From: Pseudonocardia benzenivorans CB1190
GTDB taxonomy: Bacteria > Actinomycetota > Actinomycetes > Mycobacteriales > Pseudonocardiaceae
Reading direction: 5' to 3'
NCBI RefSeq assembly: GCF_000196675.2
Contig: NC_015312.1
Coordinates: forward strand, 1,302,001-1,366,000
DNA length: 64,000 bases
Both the position numbers and the translations under genes were made by a program. Positions 17,627-26,339 of this stretch are shown in pieces. The notes below the pieces were generated by a model, which worked only from the letters and a program-made list of their open reading frames with translations, searched no databases and had not been told where the DNA came from. Numbering within the stretch: the first letter of the stretch is position 1; each line of letters opens with the position of its first letter.

Positions 17627-19329
17627 TCACGTTCGAAGGGCTGCCCGGAGCCGGCAAGAGCACACAGAGCCGAATGCTCGCGAGGTGCCTGGAAGCAAAC
17701 GGCCACCACGTCACCGTCCTCCCCGACCTGGCCACCCTGGACACCGAGCCCATCTCGGCTACCCTCGTCGACCTGCTGCGCACCGGCGACGATCCGTTCC
17801 TGCGCACGGGCGACGCCATCACCGACACCATGATCACTGCCGCGATTCGGGCTGACCTCGTCGCCACCGTCCTCGATCCGGCGCTGGCCGAGAACCCTGC
17901 CGGCGTCGTGATCGAAGACCGCGGCATCCACACGATGGCCTCCTACGCGATCGCCGCCCTACTCCGCCAGCACCGCGCGCCTGCCGAGATCGCCCTCGAC
18001 TGGCTAAACGCCCTCACAGCACTGGCCGGGCCGCGCCCCACCCGAGCCTTGTGGCTGCGGATACCCCCGAACGTGGCCGCCCGTCGCGCCGACGAACGCG
18101 GCGGAGACCGCCGTCCCGCATCCACCGACGAGCAGCGCGCTCACCTCACCTGGGTCGACCACGCCTACGCACTGCTTGCCGAACGAGACCCCCAGCTCAC
18201 CGTCCTCGACGTCATCGACCTCGACCCGGTCGACACTCACCTCGCCATTCATGCCGCCTTGCGTCAGATCAGCCAGACGGGCGACATCGACCTGGGCCCG
18301 TGTGCGGGGCACCACGAAACCGCCGAGCCCGTCTCCTACGCTGGCCCCGCCAGACCACGTCCATCCGTGCCGAGCCGAAACCGAGAGTCCGAGACGATGA
18401 CCACGTTGGCCAGCCACCGCGAGAACACCGCTCCCATCGACCTGCTCAGCGCCCTGCGCACCGCGCGTGCGGCCGGAGCCGACGCACTGGCCGCCACGCT
18501 CGACGAACACGGGTTGCGCGCACTCGACGGTGGTCGCAACAACGACGTCTTCGTCTGGACCGCGGCCCCCACACCGATCTGTATCAAGCTCTACAAGAAG
18601 ACCGACCGGCAGCGCGTCGAGCGCGAGTGGCACGGCCTCACCCACGCCGCCGGCCTGGGGAGCGCACCGGAACCGCTGTGGCTTGACGAGGACCCCGAAC
18701 AGCCAGCCCTCGGCATGACGCTGCTGCCCGGCGCACCGATCCTTGACGTTCTCGACCCGACGACAGCCATCAAGTCGCTGGCCACCACCACCCGCGCTCT
18801 CCAGAGCGTTCCGCTCAAAGAGCCGCTGGCCAGCCTGGAGCGCGTCGACTCCATCGGCCACTACATCGCCCGGCTCACTGATGTCTGGCCCGGCCAGCTC
18901 GCCGACGCCGCCGACGATCCCCAGACCCCTGAGATGCTCGCCCTCCTGCACCGCTGGGAAAACAGCGGCGACGCCGAACTGCTCGCGCAGCCCGCTGCCC
19001 GCGTCTACTCCCGTGGCGACGCGAATTTGCTTAACTGGCTCCACGACGGCGAGTCCACCTACGTCGCAGACTTCGAGTTCAGTGGCTTCTCCGATATCGC
19101 CGTCGACGCCGCCGACCACATCGAGCACATCAGCGCCCGCGTCGTTCCCGACGACGTCTGGGCCAGCGCCGAAGCGGACCTTGGCGTCACGCCGGCAAAC
19201 CGCGCCCGATTCGAGGCCGCGCGGCGCACCATCGCGCTGCGGTGGCTTGCCGTGCTCTGGAAACAGCGCACCAAGCGGGTCGAGGAGTTCACCGCTCTGC
19301 ACGACCGGGTTCGCGCCCTTCAAGGCTGA
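17620..19329 (+). CDS. fusion of thymidylate-kinase-like and phosphotransferase (APH-like) domains
   Basis: 569 aa, GTG start overlapping the preceding gene by 7 bp. Residues 1 to about 205 are thymidylate-kinase-like: FEGLPGAGKSTQS P-loop, VIEDRG (DR motif) and a lid segment with R-x4-ADERGGD. A Pro/Arg-rich linker of about 50 residues follows. Residues about 260-569 are a protein-kinase-like small-molecule phosphotransferase: ICIKLYKK (Lys), RVYSRGDANLLNWL (catalytic loop with Asp and Asn) and VADFEFSG (metal Asp). An internal ATG (18397) after the linker could also be an independent start. I see no frameshift, so a true fusion is likely. Last gene of the operon. Confidence 0.75.
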   Translation: MLITFEGLPGAGKSTQSRMLARCLEANGHHVTVLPDLATLDTEPISATLVDLLRTGDDPFLRTGDAITDTMITAAIRADLVATVLDPALAENPAGVVIEDRGIHTMASYAIAALLRQHRAPAEIALDWLNALTALAGPRPTRALWLRIPPNVAARRADERGGDRRPASTDEQRAHLTWVDHAYALLAERDPQLTVLDVIDLDPVDTHLAIHAALRQISQTGDIDLGPCAGHHETAEPVSYAGPARPRPSVPSRNRESETMTTLASHRENTAPIDLLSALRTARAAGADALAATLDEHGLRALDGGRNNDVFVWTAAPTPICIKLYKKTDRQRVEREWHGLTHAAGLGSAPEPLWLDEDPEQPALGMTLLPGAPILDVLDPTTAIKSLATTTRALQSVPLKEPLASLERVDSIGHYIARLTDVWPGQLADAADDPQTPEMLALLHRWENSGDAELLAQPAARVYSRGDANLLNWLHDGESTYVADFEFSGFSDIAVDAADHIEHISARVVPDDVWASAEADLGVTPANRARFEAARRTIALRWLAVLWKQRTKRVEEFTALHDRVRALQG

Positions 19330-19330
19330 A

Positions 19331-19864
19331 TCACGACTGCCCATCGCTAGCCAGCGACGTCAGAACGGACACCGCGTCGAAGTCGCCAGCGCCGAGCATC
19401 GGCACGACCGCGAACAAGCCGGCCGCGAGCAGCCGCGTGTCGGCGAACATCGCGAGGCCGTCGAGTTCATCCCGGTCGGTCCAGCGGAAGGGGTGCTCAG
19501 GCTTCCGGGTCACCTCGTCCGGATCGGTGACGAAGGCGACGTACTGGTGATCGACATGCACGTGACGATTCCCGCAGTGCCCATCCGGCGGCACCGGCTG
19601 CTCGGTGATCCACCACGGCATCGTCAGAACGGTGCGGGGAAAGTCGGGCGGGACTGCTGGGCCGGGGGGCCGCACCAACCGAACCCGTCGGCCAGTTTCC
19701 TCTTCGACCTCGCGAAGTGCAGCATCAACCTGCGACTCGCCCGGTTCGGCATGACCACCGGGGATCATCCAACGCCTGAGGCGAGGATGCTCGATCAATC
19801 CAAGGCGCCACACTCCACCGACCAGCCCGAAGACGAACACGCTCGATGTGAAGTGCTTGATCAT
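19331..19864 (-). CDS. NUDIX hydrolase
   Basis: 177 aa, convergent with the kinase fusion (1 nt between stops). The NUDIX box is complete: GGHAEPGESQVDAALREVEEETG, abbreviated here as G-x5-E-x7-REVEEETG. Such enzymes hydrolyse nucleoside diphosphates linked to another moiety, for example nucleotide sugars or oxidised nucleotides. The start at 19864 has a poor ribosome site; an in-frame start at 19933 would add 23 residues. It could clean up or trim a nucleotide sugar of the adjacent operon, but it is transcribed separately. Confidence 0.85.
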   Translation of the reverse strand: MIKHFTSSVFVFGLVGGVWRLGLIEHPRLRRWMIPGGHAEPGESQVDAALREVEEETGRRVRLVRPPGPAVPPDFPRTVLTMPWWITEQPVPPDGHCGNRHVHVDHQYVAFVTDPDEVTRKPEHPFRWTDRDELDGLAMFADTRLLAAGLFAVVPMLGAGDFDAVSVLTSLASDGQS

Positions 19865-21113
19865 TCCATGAGTTTGCCAGCCTCGACCAGCACGGGTCCT
19901 GCGTACGTGCGCCGGATGGCGGCGGAAGTGCACCGCGATGAAAACTGAGACTAAGAAGGCATGCAGCTACGCTGCGCTCGCCGCTGCTCCGTCGACCGAC
20001 GAACCCCCACGCCTCTTCGACATGGCATTTCGTCGCAGAGCCCAGCTGCCGAAGGCCACCGACGCGGGCCAGGGAGAATGCATCGCATGTCAGCTACCAG
20101 CCTGGACGACGTTCGGCATGCCCTGCGCATCAACGATCCAGCCGCTGTTATCGGTCTGCGGGAGTGCGCCTGGCTCGACGTCAAGGGCGGCCCATATCGG
20201 CTGGATAGCGCAACCGGGAAGGAGGAGTTGGTCAAGGACGTCGCGGCGTTCGCGAACGCCGCGACCGGCGGCCTGCTCCTGATCGGGTTCAAGACGCAGG
20301 TCGAGAACGGCGAAGAGATCGTCTCTGAACTGGGCCCGATTCCCAGGGACAAGGTGGACCTCGACCAGCACCGCAAGCTCATCAGGACCCGCGTGGTGCC
20401 GCCCCCACGCGGCTTCACCGTCGAGTGGATCGACTGCGGCGACGCACGAGGTGTCCTGGTGATCGACATCCCCGCCCAATCGCAAACACAACGTCCGTTC
20501 GTCGTACCAGGGCCGTCGGGCAACGACAAGGCGAGTGAGCGCTCGGTAGCGGTTCCGGTGCGGGAGGCCGATGGTACCCACTGGTTGCCACAATCTGAGA
20601 TCCGCCGGCTGTTGGCGCTCGGCTGGGCGGAGGCCGGCGGCCCCAGTGAGGAAGTGCTCTCTGCGCTGGTCACCGAGGCGGTCTCCGCCGCCAGTCGCGC
20701 CGCGGACGCAGCTCGACCGGCACACGAGGTCGGGGTCGGCGAGCCGGGCTGGAGACGGCCGTTTCGGGAGGCATACGAGCGGGCGCGTCAGCTAATTCAC
20801 CTGGGTCGGCCAACGACCGAGGTCTACCGGATCGGCCCAGGTGTCGCCCAGGAGTTCGAATCGGGTGGACCGGCTGACGGGTGGATCATTTGTGCCTTAC
20901 CTGACCAGCTGCCCGTCACGATCGCAGAATCGGTATGGGACGCGCTGCACGCTGCAGGGAGCGGAGTACCGGACGGTGATGTGCTCGGTGCCCTCGGGCT
21001 TCCGTTCATCGAGCAGGACAGCACGCGGGCCGGACGGGTCGTCAACGAACTGGCCACCGTGGTCGAGCTGCGCGGAGGACGCTGGGGAACTGGCCTGCTG
21101 GTCCGCGCTGATT

Positions 21114-21118
21114 CCGGT
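21114..21118. repeat. left copy of 5-bp target duplication CCGGT
   Basis: CCGGT immediately precedes the left end (TGTC...) of the IS21-family element and recurs at 23706-23710 directly after the right end (...GACA). IS21 elements usually duplicate 4-8 bp. Confidence 0.85.
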
Positions 21119-21137
21119 TGTCCGTGGCCATGAAAAA

Positions 21138-21201
21138 GTCCCCGCTGGTGGCCAGGTGCAGGTCCTCGCGGGTGGCCGTGTGAGGTCCCCGCTGGTGGCC
21201 A
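21138..21201. repeat. IS21 left-end transposase-binding repeats
   Basis: Two direct copies of GTCCCCGCTGGTGGCCAG (21138-21155 and 21184-21201) flank a degenerate third copy. The inverted copy at the right end is at 23669-23686. In IS21 elements these are IstA binding sites. Confidence 0.75.
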
Positions 21202-21307
21202 GTTAGAAGTCCCCGGTCCCTCGTCGTGTCGTACCGGGCGGTGAGGCCCTGGGCGGTGACGGTGGCGGTTGTCGAAGCCAGCCACCGCACCGCCCAGGGG
21301 TCTCCCA

Positions 21308-22867
21308 TTGAAGTCTGCGAGGGAACGGATGGACATCATTTCGGCCTATCGGGAGGTGGGCAGTTATCGCGGCGCGGCCGCGATCTGCGCCACGACCCCG
21401 AAGACGGTGCGCCGGGTCATCGAACGCCATGAGGGAGGAGGTGTTGCGCCGCAACGCAAGCCACGGCCCCGGAACTACGAGTCGGTCGCCGAGCTGGTCG
21501 CGGCCCGGGTCGGGAAGACCCAGGGCAGGATCTCGGCGAAGCGGCTGCTGCCCGAAGCCCGCGCGGCCGGCTACGAGGGCTCGGCACGCAACTTCCGCCG
21601 CCTGGTCGCGACGGTAAAGGCCGACTGGCGCCGCGATCATCACCGCGGCCGCCGTCCGGCGGTGTGGTCCCCGGGCGAGCACCTGGTCATCGACTGGGGC
21701 GTGCTCGCCGGGCTACACGTGTTCTGCGCGGTGCTGGCCTGGTCGCGGGTGCGGTTCGTCCGCTTCGCCACCGACGAACGCGCCGAGACGACCCTGACCA
21801 TGCTCGCCGAGTGCTTCGAGACCCTCGGCGGGGTCCCCAAGGTCGTGCTCGCCGACCGGATGGGCTGCCTGAAAGCCGCCGTGGTCGCCGACCATGTCGT
21901 TCCGACGCCGGACTACGTGCGCTTCGCCAGCCACTACCGGTTCCGCCCAGACTTCTGCCATGGAGCCGATCCGGAGTCCAAGGGCATCGTGGAGAACCTC
22001 GTCGGCTACGCCAAGTCCGACCTGATCATCGGCTGTGGTCTCGTCGCCGACCTCGACTCCAGCACAGGTCAGCGGCCGGTGGACCTTGCCGCGGCCAACG
22101 AGGCCGCCCGGCAGTGGTGCGTCGAGGTGAACGCGGCGACGCACTCGGAGATCGCCGCCGTTCCGGCCCGGCGCCTGGCCGAGCACGAGCTCGCCGTGTT
22201 GGGCGGATTGCCGTCGCTGCGGCCGCGGGTCACCGGCCCGGCCGTGCTGCGCAAGGTCGACCGGCTCTCCTGTGTCCGGTTCGGCTCGGCTCGCTACTCG
22301 GTGCCCACCACCGCGATCGGCACCCGGGTCGAGGTCCGCACCCACGCCGACCGGCTCACCATCCTCACCACCGCCACGCCCGGCAGCATGACCGGTGGGG
22401 TGGTGTTGGCCGAGCACCGCCTGGTCGGGCCGGGTGAGGCGTCGGTGATCGACGCGCATTACGGCGGTCCCCGCCCTGCCACTCCGGTTCGGGCCGTCCG
22501 CCCCAAGACCGCGCAGGAGAAGGCGTTCTGCGCGCTCGGCCCGATCGCGGCGGCGTTCCTGACCGGCGCCGCCGCGGCCGGATCGGCCCGTCTCGGGACT
22601 GAGTTGGGTGAGCTGCTGGGCCTCGGGCAGGCCCACGGCGAACAGGCGCTGCTCGACGCGCTGGCCCGGGCGACGGCGTTCCGGCGGTGGCGAGCCGAGG
22701 ACGTCCGCTCGATCCTCGCCGCCGGCGCGGCCGCACCCAGGCCCCGCCCGGCCGGAGAAGCCCTGGTCGTCGAGCTGCCCGCGGTCCCGACCCGCTCCCT
22801 GGCCGACTACGCCATCACCACCACTACCGAGCCGGACACCGCGGTGGTCGATGGGGATGCGTCATGA
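21308..22867 (+). CDS. istA: IS21-family transposase IstA
   Basis: 519 aa. The start is taken as TTG 21308 because relatives begin with a similar KSA-x-ERM segment and AGGGG is 7 nt upstream. An N-terminal helix-turn-helix (SYRGAAAICATTPKTVRRVIE) is followed by the RNase-H-like catalytic core: Asp in HLVIDWG, Asp in VLADRMG and Glu in ESKGIVENLVGYAK. It cuts and joins IS ends together with IstB. Overlaps istB by ATGA. Full length, no visible defect. Confidence 0.9.
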   Translation: MKSARERMDIISAYREVGSYRGAAAICATTPKTVRRVIERHEGGGVAPQRKPRPRNYESVAELVAARVGKTQGRISAKRLLPEARAAGYEGSARNFRRLVATVKADWRRDHHRGRRPAVWSPGEHLVIDWGVLAGLHVFCAVLAWSRVRFVRFATDERAETTLTMLAECFETLGGVPKVVLADRMGCLKAAVVADHVVPTPDYVRFASHYRFRPDFCHGADPESKGIVENLVGYAKSDLIIGCGLVADLDSSTGQRPVDLAAANEAARQWCVEVNAATHSEIAAVPARRLAEHELAVLGGLPSLRPRVTGPAVLRKVDRLSCVRFGSARYSVPTTAIGTRVEVRTHADRLTILTTATPGSMTGGVVLAEHRLVGPGEASVIDAHYGGPRPATPVRAVRPKTAQEKAFCALGPIAAAFLTGAAAAGSARLGTELGELLGLGQAHGEQALLDALARATAFRRWRAEDVRSILAAGAAAPRPRPAGEALVVELPAVPTRSLADYAITTTTEPDTAVVDGDAS

Positions 22868-23643
22868 CCGCGAGCAAGCCCCCGGCGCTCGATGCTGACC
22901 TCGAGGCCGGGCTCAAGCGGCTCAAGCTCGCTGCGATGCGCCGCCTGGCTCCGGAGCTGTTGCTCACCGCCCGGACCCAGCGCTGGCGCCCCGAAGAGCT
23001 GCTACGCACCCTGGTCGAGGCCGAGGTCGCCGCCCGGGACGCCTCCAACATCGCGAACCGGCGCAAGGCCGCCGGGTTCCCGGTCGCCAAGACCCTCGAC
23101 GAGTTCGACCTGTCCGCCTCCTCGATCCCGAAGGCCACGTTCGACTACCTCGCCTCACTCGAGTGGATCCGCGCTCCGGAGAACCTCGCCCTGGTCGGGC
23201 CGGCAGGGACCGGAAAGTCCCACCTGCTCGTCGCCCTCGGCACCGCGGCGGTCGAGGCCGGGCACCGGGTCCGCTACTTCACCGCGGCCGAGCTGGTCGA
23301 AGCGCTCTACCGCGGCCTGGCCGACAACTCCGTCGGCCGGCTGATCGGCCAGACCCTGCGCCACGACCTGATCATCATCGACGAGATCGGGTTCGCCCCG
23401 CTCGACGACACCGCCGCCCAGCTGCTGTTCCGGCTCGTCGCCGCCGCCTATGAACGCCGCAGCCTCGCCATCAGCTCGCACTGGCCCTTCGATCAATGGG
23501 GACGGTTCATGCCCGAACACACCACCGCGGTCAGCCTGCTCGACCGGCTCCTGCACCACGCCCACGTCGTCGTCACCAGCGGCGACTCCTACCGCATGCG
23601 CGAGGCCAGGACCGCGAAGGGAGCCCCCATCAACACCAGCTGA
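22864..23643 (+). CDS. istB: IS21-family helper ATPase IstB
   Basis: 259 aa, translationally coupled to istA. It is a DnaC-like AAA+ protein: Walker A LVGPAGTGKSHLL, Walker B LIIIDEIGF, sensor region AISSHWPFDQWG. IstB assembles on target DNA and activates IstA. The protein is complete, so the element has both functions needed for transposition. Its stop lies 62 bp before the IS right end. Confidence 0.9.
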   Translation: MTASKPPALDADLEAGLKRLKLAAMRRLAPELLLTARTQRWRPEELLRTLVEAEVAARDASNIANRRKAAGFPVAKTLDEFDLSASSIPKATFDYLASLEWIRAPENLALVGPAGTGKSHLLVALGTAAVEAGHRVRYFTAAELVEALYRGLADNSVGRLIGQTLRHDLIIIDEIGFAPLDDTAAQLLFRLVAAAYERRSLAISSHWPFDQWGRFMPEHTTAVSLLDRLLHHAHVVVTSGDSYRMREARTAKGAPINTS

Positions 23644-24591
23644 ACGACCCCGGACCGGGGACTTTCACCTGGCCACCAGCGGGGACCACGAACTGGCCGT
23701 TGACACCGGTCGGACCTGGACGTGGGAGCCCAGCCCTAGCTTCAGCCTCACCACGACCCGCTACGCCGGGAACTGGACCGGCGGGGGCGCGCCGCCGCTG
23801 CTACGTGTTCGGGCGATCGCAACGCTGCCCTCGGTTGGGAATGGAGAACGAGAGATACCGACCGCTCGGCGGCGCGAGTTCGCCATGACCTTGCCGATCA
23901 GCGAGCTGGCCGGCGCCGTGACCATCCTGTCGCAGCGGCGTGGTGCCGACTTGCGTGCCGCTCAGTGGAAGCCAGGCCCCAACCGGAACGCTCGTGATGC
24001 TGCCAGTTTCTCGACCACGATCGAGACCTCCGACCACCGCTCGGCGCTGTCTGGCGAGGTGATGGCTGCGCTGCCGAACGCGACGTCCTCGGCTGTCGTG
24101 ACCTGCGCCGAGCTGCGGATATACGATCTCGCGGCCTGGGCAGACGTGCTGGGGTTGTCAGGTGAGGTAGCAGCCAGCGCCGATCTCCGGCTCTCGCTGG
24201 AGGAGTTGACCGAGTTCCTCTCCGTTGCATGGCAGACCGCGACCGAGGTACTGCCAGCAATCATCACTCCTGATCCGCGCGGCGGCCGGTGGGCCGGCCC
24301 TCCGACCGTAGAGCTGCGGTTGAGCGCCGAGCAGAAGCACGATGTTCCGGGGCCACCGCCGCTACTGACCGACCTGGTCGACTTCGCGGCATTCGGCGAG
24401 CGCGTCGATGCCCAGCTCACGAGCATGGCCGTGACGATCACCGCGCCACCGCAGCTTCCACGGGAACTCCGGCGAGCGCTGACTCGCCAGGCGTTCGTGT
24501 ACATGGGACAAGCGTTCGGCTTCACGGACGCATCCGAAGATCAACTGTAGAGATCACCCACGTTCCTCGAACGTATGTGCGACTCGGGTGT

Positions 24592-24912
24592 ATGTTGTCG
24601 GTCGTGGACCTGCAGATGCGTTCAAATACTCGGTCAGACGGCGCACTGTGCTGCCGGGTCGACGGAACTGGCACGCAGGTCGCCGTCTTGCCCGCCACGT
24701 GCAAGCTCGGCCTTCACGTTCTACGTCCGGCGGAGTGCAGTGCGATCGTGGTTGACGACGAGGTCCACGTCAGCTGTCCGGCCTGCGCTGCTACGCCAGG
24801 CGCAGACCATTGCTGGAGGCTAACCGTCAACGGCACGAGCCCGATGCGCGCCGAACTTGATGACGAGCCTTACCTTGACCTGCGCCTACCGCGCCCTCCG
24901 GCTCCGCGGTAG
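24592..24912 (+). CDS. hypothetical Cys-containing protein
   Basis: 106 aa from ATG 24592 (GTG 24604 is an alternative). Visible features are CCRVDGTGTQV, a CKLGLHVL turn, and CPACAATPGADHCW, suggesting a small metal-binding domain. I recall similar short proteins in actinomycetes but cannot name a family. The next gene starts 5 bp after the stop, so the two are probably coupled. It lies between the split Schlafen-like gene and the nuclease-helicase pair. Confidence 0.55.
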   Translation: MLSVVDLQMRSNTRSDGALCCRVDGTGTQVAVLPATCKLGLHVLRPAECSAIVVDDEVHVSCPACAATPGADHCWRLTVNGTSPMRAELDDEPYLDLRLPRPPAPR

Positions 24913-24916
24913 GCAG

Positions 24917-25233
24917 GTGATCCAGTTGCTCGACAGCCCGTTCACAGCATGGGAAGGCGACGACCTCCACGGATGCAGGCCGGTGCTCACCGCAGTTTGG
25001 GTCCGACTGGACGCGCTGTTCGTTCGTGCCTCGGATGCCCCTCGTCACGTCATCGAGACCGGCCTCGACCTGACCGGCGAGGTCCAAGGACGACTCCATG
25101 GTCGCTTCCCGAGCGTCGAAGGGGACTGGCTCGCGTCGTCAACTATGAGATCCCGTTCGCAGACGGCCGAGGCAGCAAGCTGCAGCTAGTCGACCAACTC
25201 GTTCCGTTCTCCGCATTACGGAAGCGTGAGTAG
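24917..25233 (+). pseudogene. hypothetical gene with a single-base frameshift
   Basis: The GTG start at 24917 follows the upstream stop by 4 bp and begins VIQLLDSPFTAWEGDD. The frame reads sensibly to about 25125, then into low-quality residues. A +1/-1 shift at the GGGG run (25121-25124) picks up LARVVNYEIPFADGRG...LVDQLVPF, ending at 25233. Together they make one plausible protein of about 105 aa, so the gene is frameshifted or there is a base-call error. The family is unrecognised. Confidence 0.5.
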
Positions 25234-25355
25234 GCAGGGCTGTAGCCAGACGTCGGCACTCTGGGGTGAGTCTCGCCGTGCCGCACTAGGCCGTTTGGGC
25301 GCCCCGTCGGCGAGCTTCCCCAGGTCAGAGGTGACATCGGCGTAGGGTCCACCGG

Positions 25356-26339
25356 ATGGAGAGCGTCGTCGGAAGCGCGTCCGAGGCGGACGGTTCGCGA
25401 GGTGACCACCCCGTTGCAACCGTCGTGCCGCCGACGAGCCCGGCCGAGGCCGCCCGACTCGCGGCTCAGCATGACAACCAGGTCAGTCGCCTCTTGGTGA
25501 GTGAGTTCAGAGGTCAGCATGCACCCGGTAAATGCGCATGGGACCTCGTGGCGATGGTTGGCCTCTCCGCCGACCGCCGCAGTGCAGTCGCGTGGATCCT
25601 CGCAGAGGCGATCATGAGGTTCCGATGCGGAAAATCACGAGCATTCCCTTGTTGGCAAGCGGCAGCCCTGTCCGGGAACGCCGTAGCCGACGACGATCTA
25701 GAACTTGTCTCATCGTTTATCATCTCTGTCTTTGGTCGGCCCAACGCTGTCCAGTCCGGCGACACCAAGGAAAAAAAGGGAAAGAGCAACCATCTGGAGG
25801 GATTCGTCGCCGAGTGGTTGTGGCATCTCATCATGAAAGAACAGCAAGCCTCACATCGCGTGCGCCAATACCTTAGCGAACCGAGCTACTCTGTTACTGA
25901 ACAAGGTGAAGACGGTTTCGTGGTGTATGCACCGCCAGGCGCGAACACCTCACTGTTCTTCAGACTGTGGGAAATAAAGAAACACAATACCGAAAATTCG
26001 GTAGTCACTGCGACCGTGCAGCGCGCCTCGGACCAGCTCAATATCAGGGGCCTGCAGTATCTGGCCAAGCTCACCAGCGCTCATCGCCAGACAGACGGTG
26101 ATCTCGGGAGCCTCTTTGCTGAGCTAGGTGATCTGTGGATCAACGCAGACCCACGAGCAGGAGCAGGAGTCGGGGTCGCCACGAACACCGTAACCCCTCC
26201 CGCGACGTGCTTCTCCCCGCTGGAGAGCACCTTGGATCAGTTCGCCGATGCGGGGCAACTTGAAGGACTGCTCTGCGTGATCGAAAACTTCACTGAGTTC
26301 GCCAACGAAGTCAGGAGGATGGTATGGAGCGCGCTCTGA
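25356..26339 (+). CDS. PD-(D/E)XK nuclease-like protein, HamA-like
   Basis: 327 aa. Candidate active-site residues are Glu in HLEGFVAEWLW, Asp in GEDGFVVY and the ExK of FRLWEIKKH, followed by a helix with Gln (TATVQRASDQL), which is the PD-(D/E)XK order. The protein precedes and overlaps by 16 bp a Ski2-like helicase. A nuclease plus helicase operon of this kind matches Hachiman (HamA DUF1837 plus HamB). Assignment to HamA is by architecture only; it could be another nuclease-helicase system. The ribosome site is weak. Confidence 0.6.
   Translation: MESVVGSASEADGSRGDHPVATVVPPTSPAEAARLAAQHDNQVSRLLVSEFRGQHAPGKCAWDLVAMVGLSADRRSAVAWILAEAIMRFRCGKSRAFPCWQAAALSGNAVADDDLELVSSFIISVFGRPNAVQSGDTKEKKGKSNHLEGFVAEWLWHLIMKEQQASHRVRQYLSEPSYSVTEQGEDGFVVYAPPGANTSLFFRLWEIKKHNTENSVVTATVQRASDQLNIRGLQYLAKLTSAHRQTDGDLGSLFAELGDLWINADPRAGAGVGVATNTVTPPATCFSPLESTLDQFADAGQLEGLLCVIENFTEFANEVRRMVWSAL

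Larger units (their letters stand above)
21119..23705 (+). mobile_element. complete IS21-family insertion sequence
   Basis: 2,587 bp, bounded by TGTC...GACA, with matching imperfect terminal inverted repeats and internal repeats of GTCCCCGCTGGTGGCCAG near 21138 and 21184 on the left and its complement near 23669 on the right; such multiple terminal repeats are typical of IS21. It carries istA and istB overlapping by ATGA, both intact. The flanking CCGGT duplication and the intact coding capacity argue for recent, possibly still active, insertion. Confidence 0.9.
20087..24550 (+). pseudogene. Schlafen/AlbA_2-type protein gene split by IS21-family element
   Basis: The 5' part (20087-21118, 344 codons) begins at an ATG with AGGGAG 10 nt upstream and carries an AlbA_2 domain in its first 130 residues (CAWLDVKGG, AAFANAATGGLLLIGF, GVLVIDIP). 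This domain occurs in Schlafen-like RNA/DNA-binding and defence proteins. The 3' part (23711-24550) is in the frame that would continue it. Removing 21119-23705 plus one copy of the 5-bp duplication gives one uninterrupted 623-aa frame. As it stands the protein ends 5 codons into the element. Confidence 0.85.

Noticed and set aside
24289-24591. Upstream extension of the gene at 24592
   Set aside because: This part overlaps the end of the Schlafen-like gene in another frame and has shadow-like composition; the ATG at 24592 is the better start.
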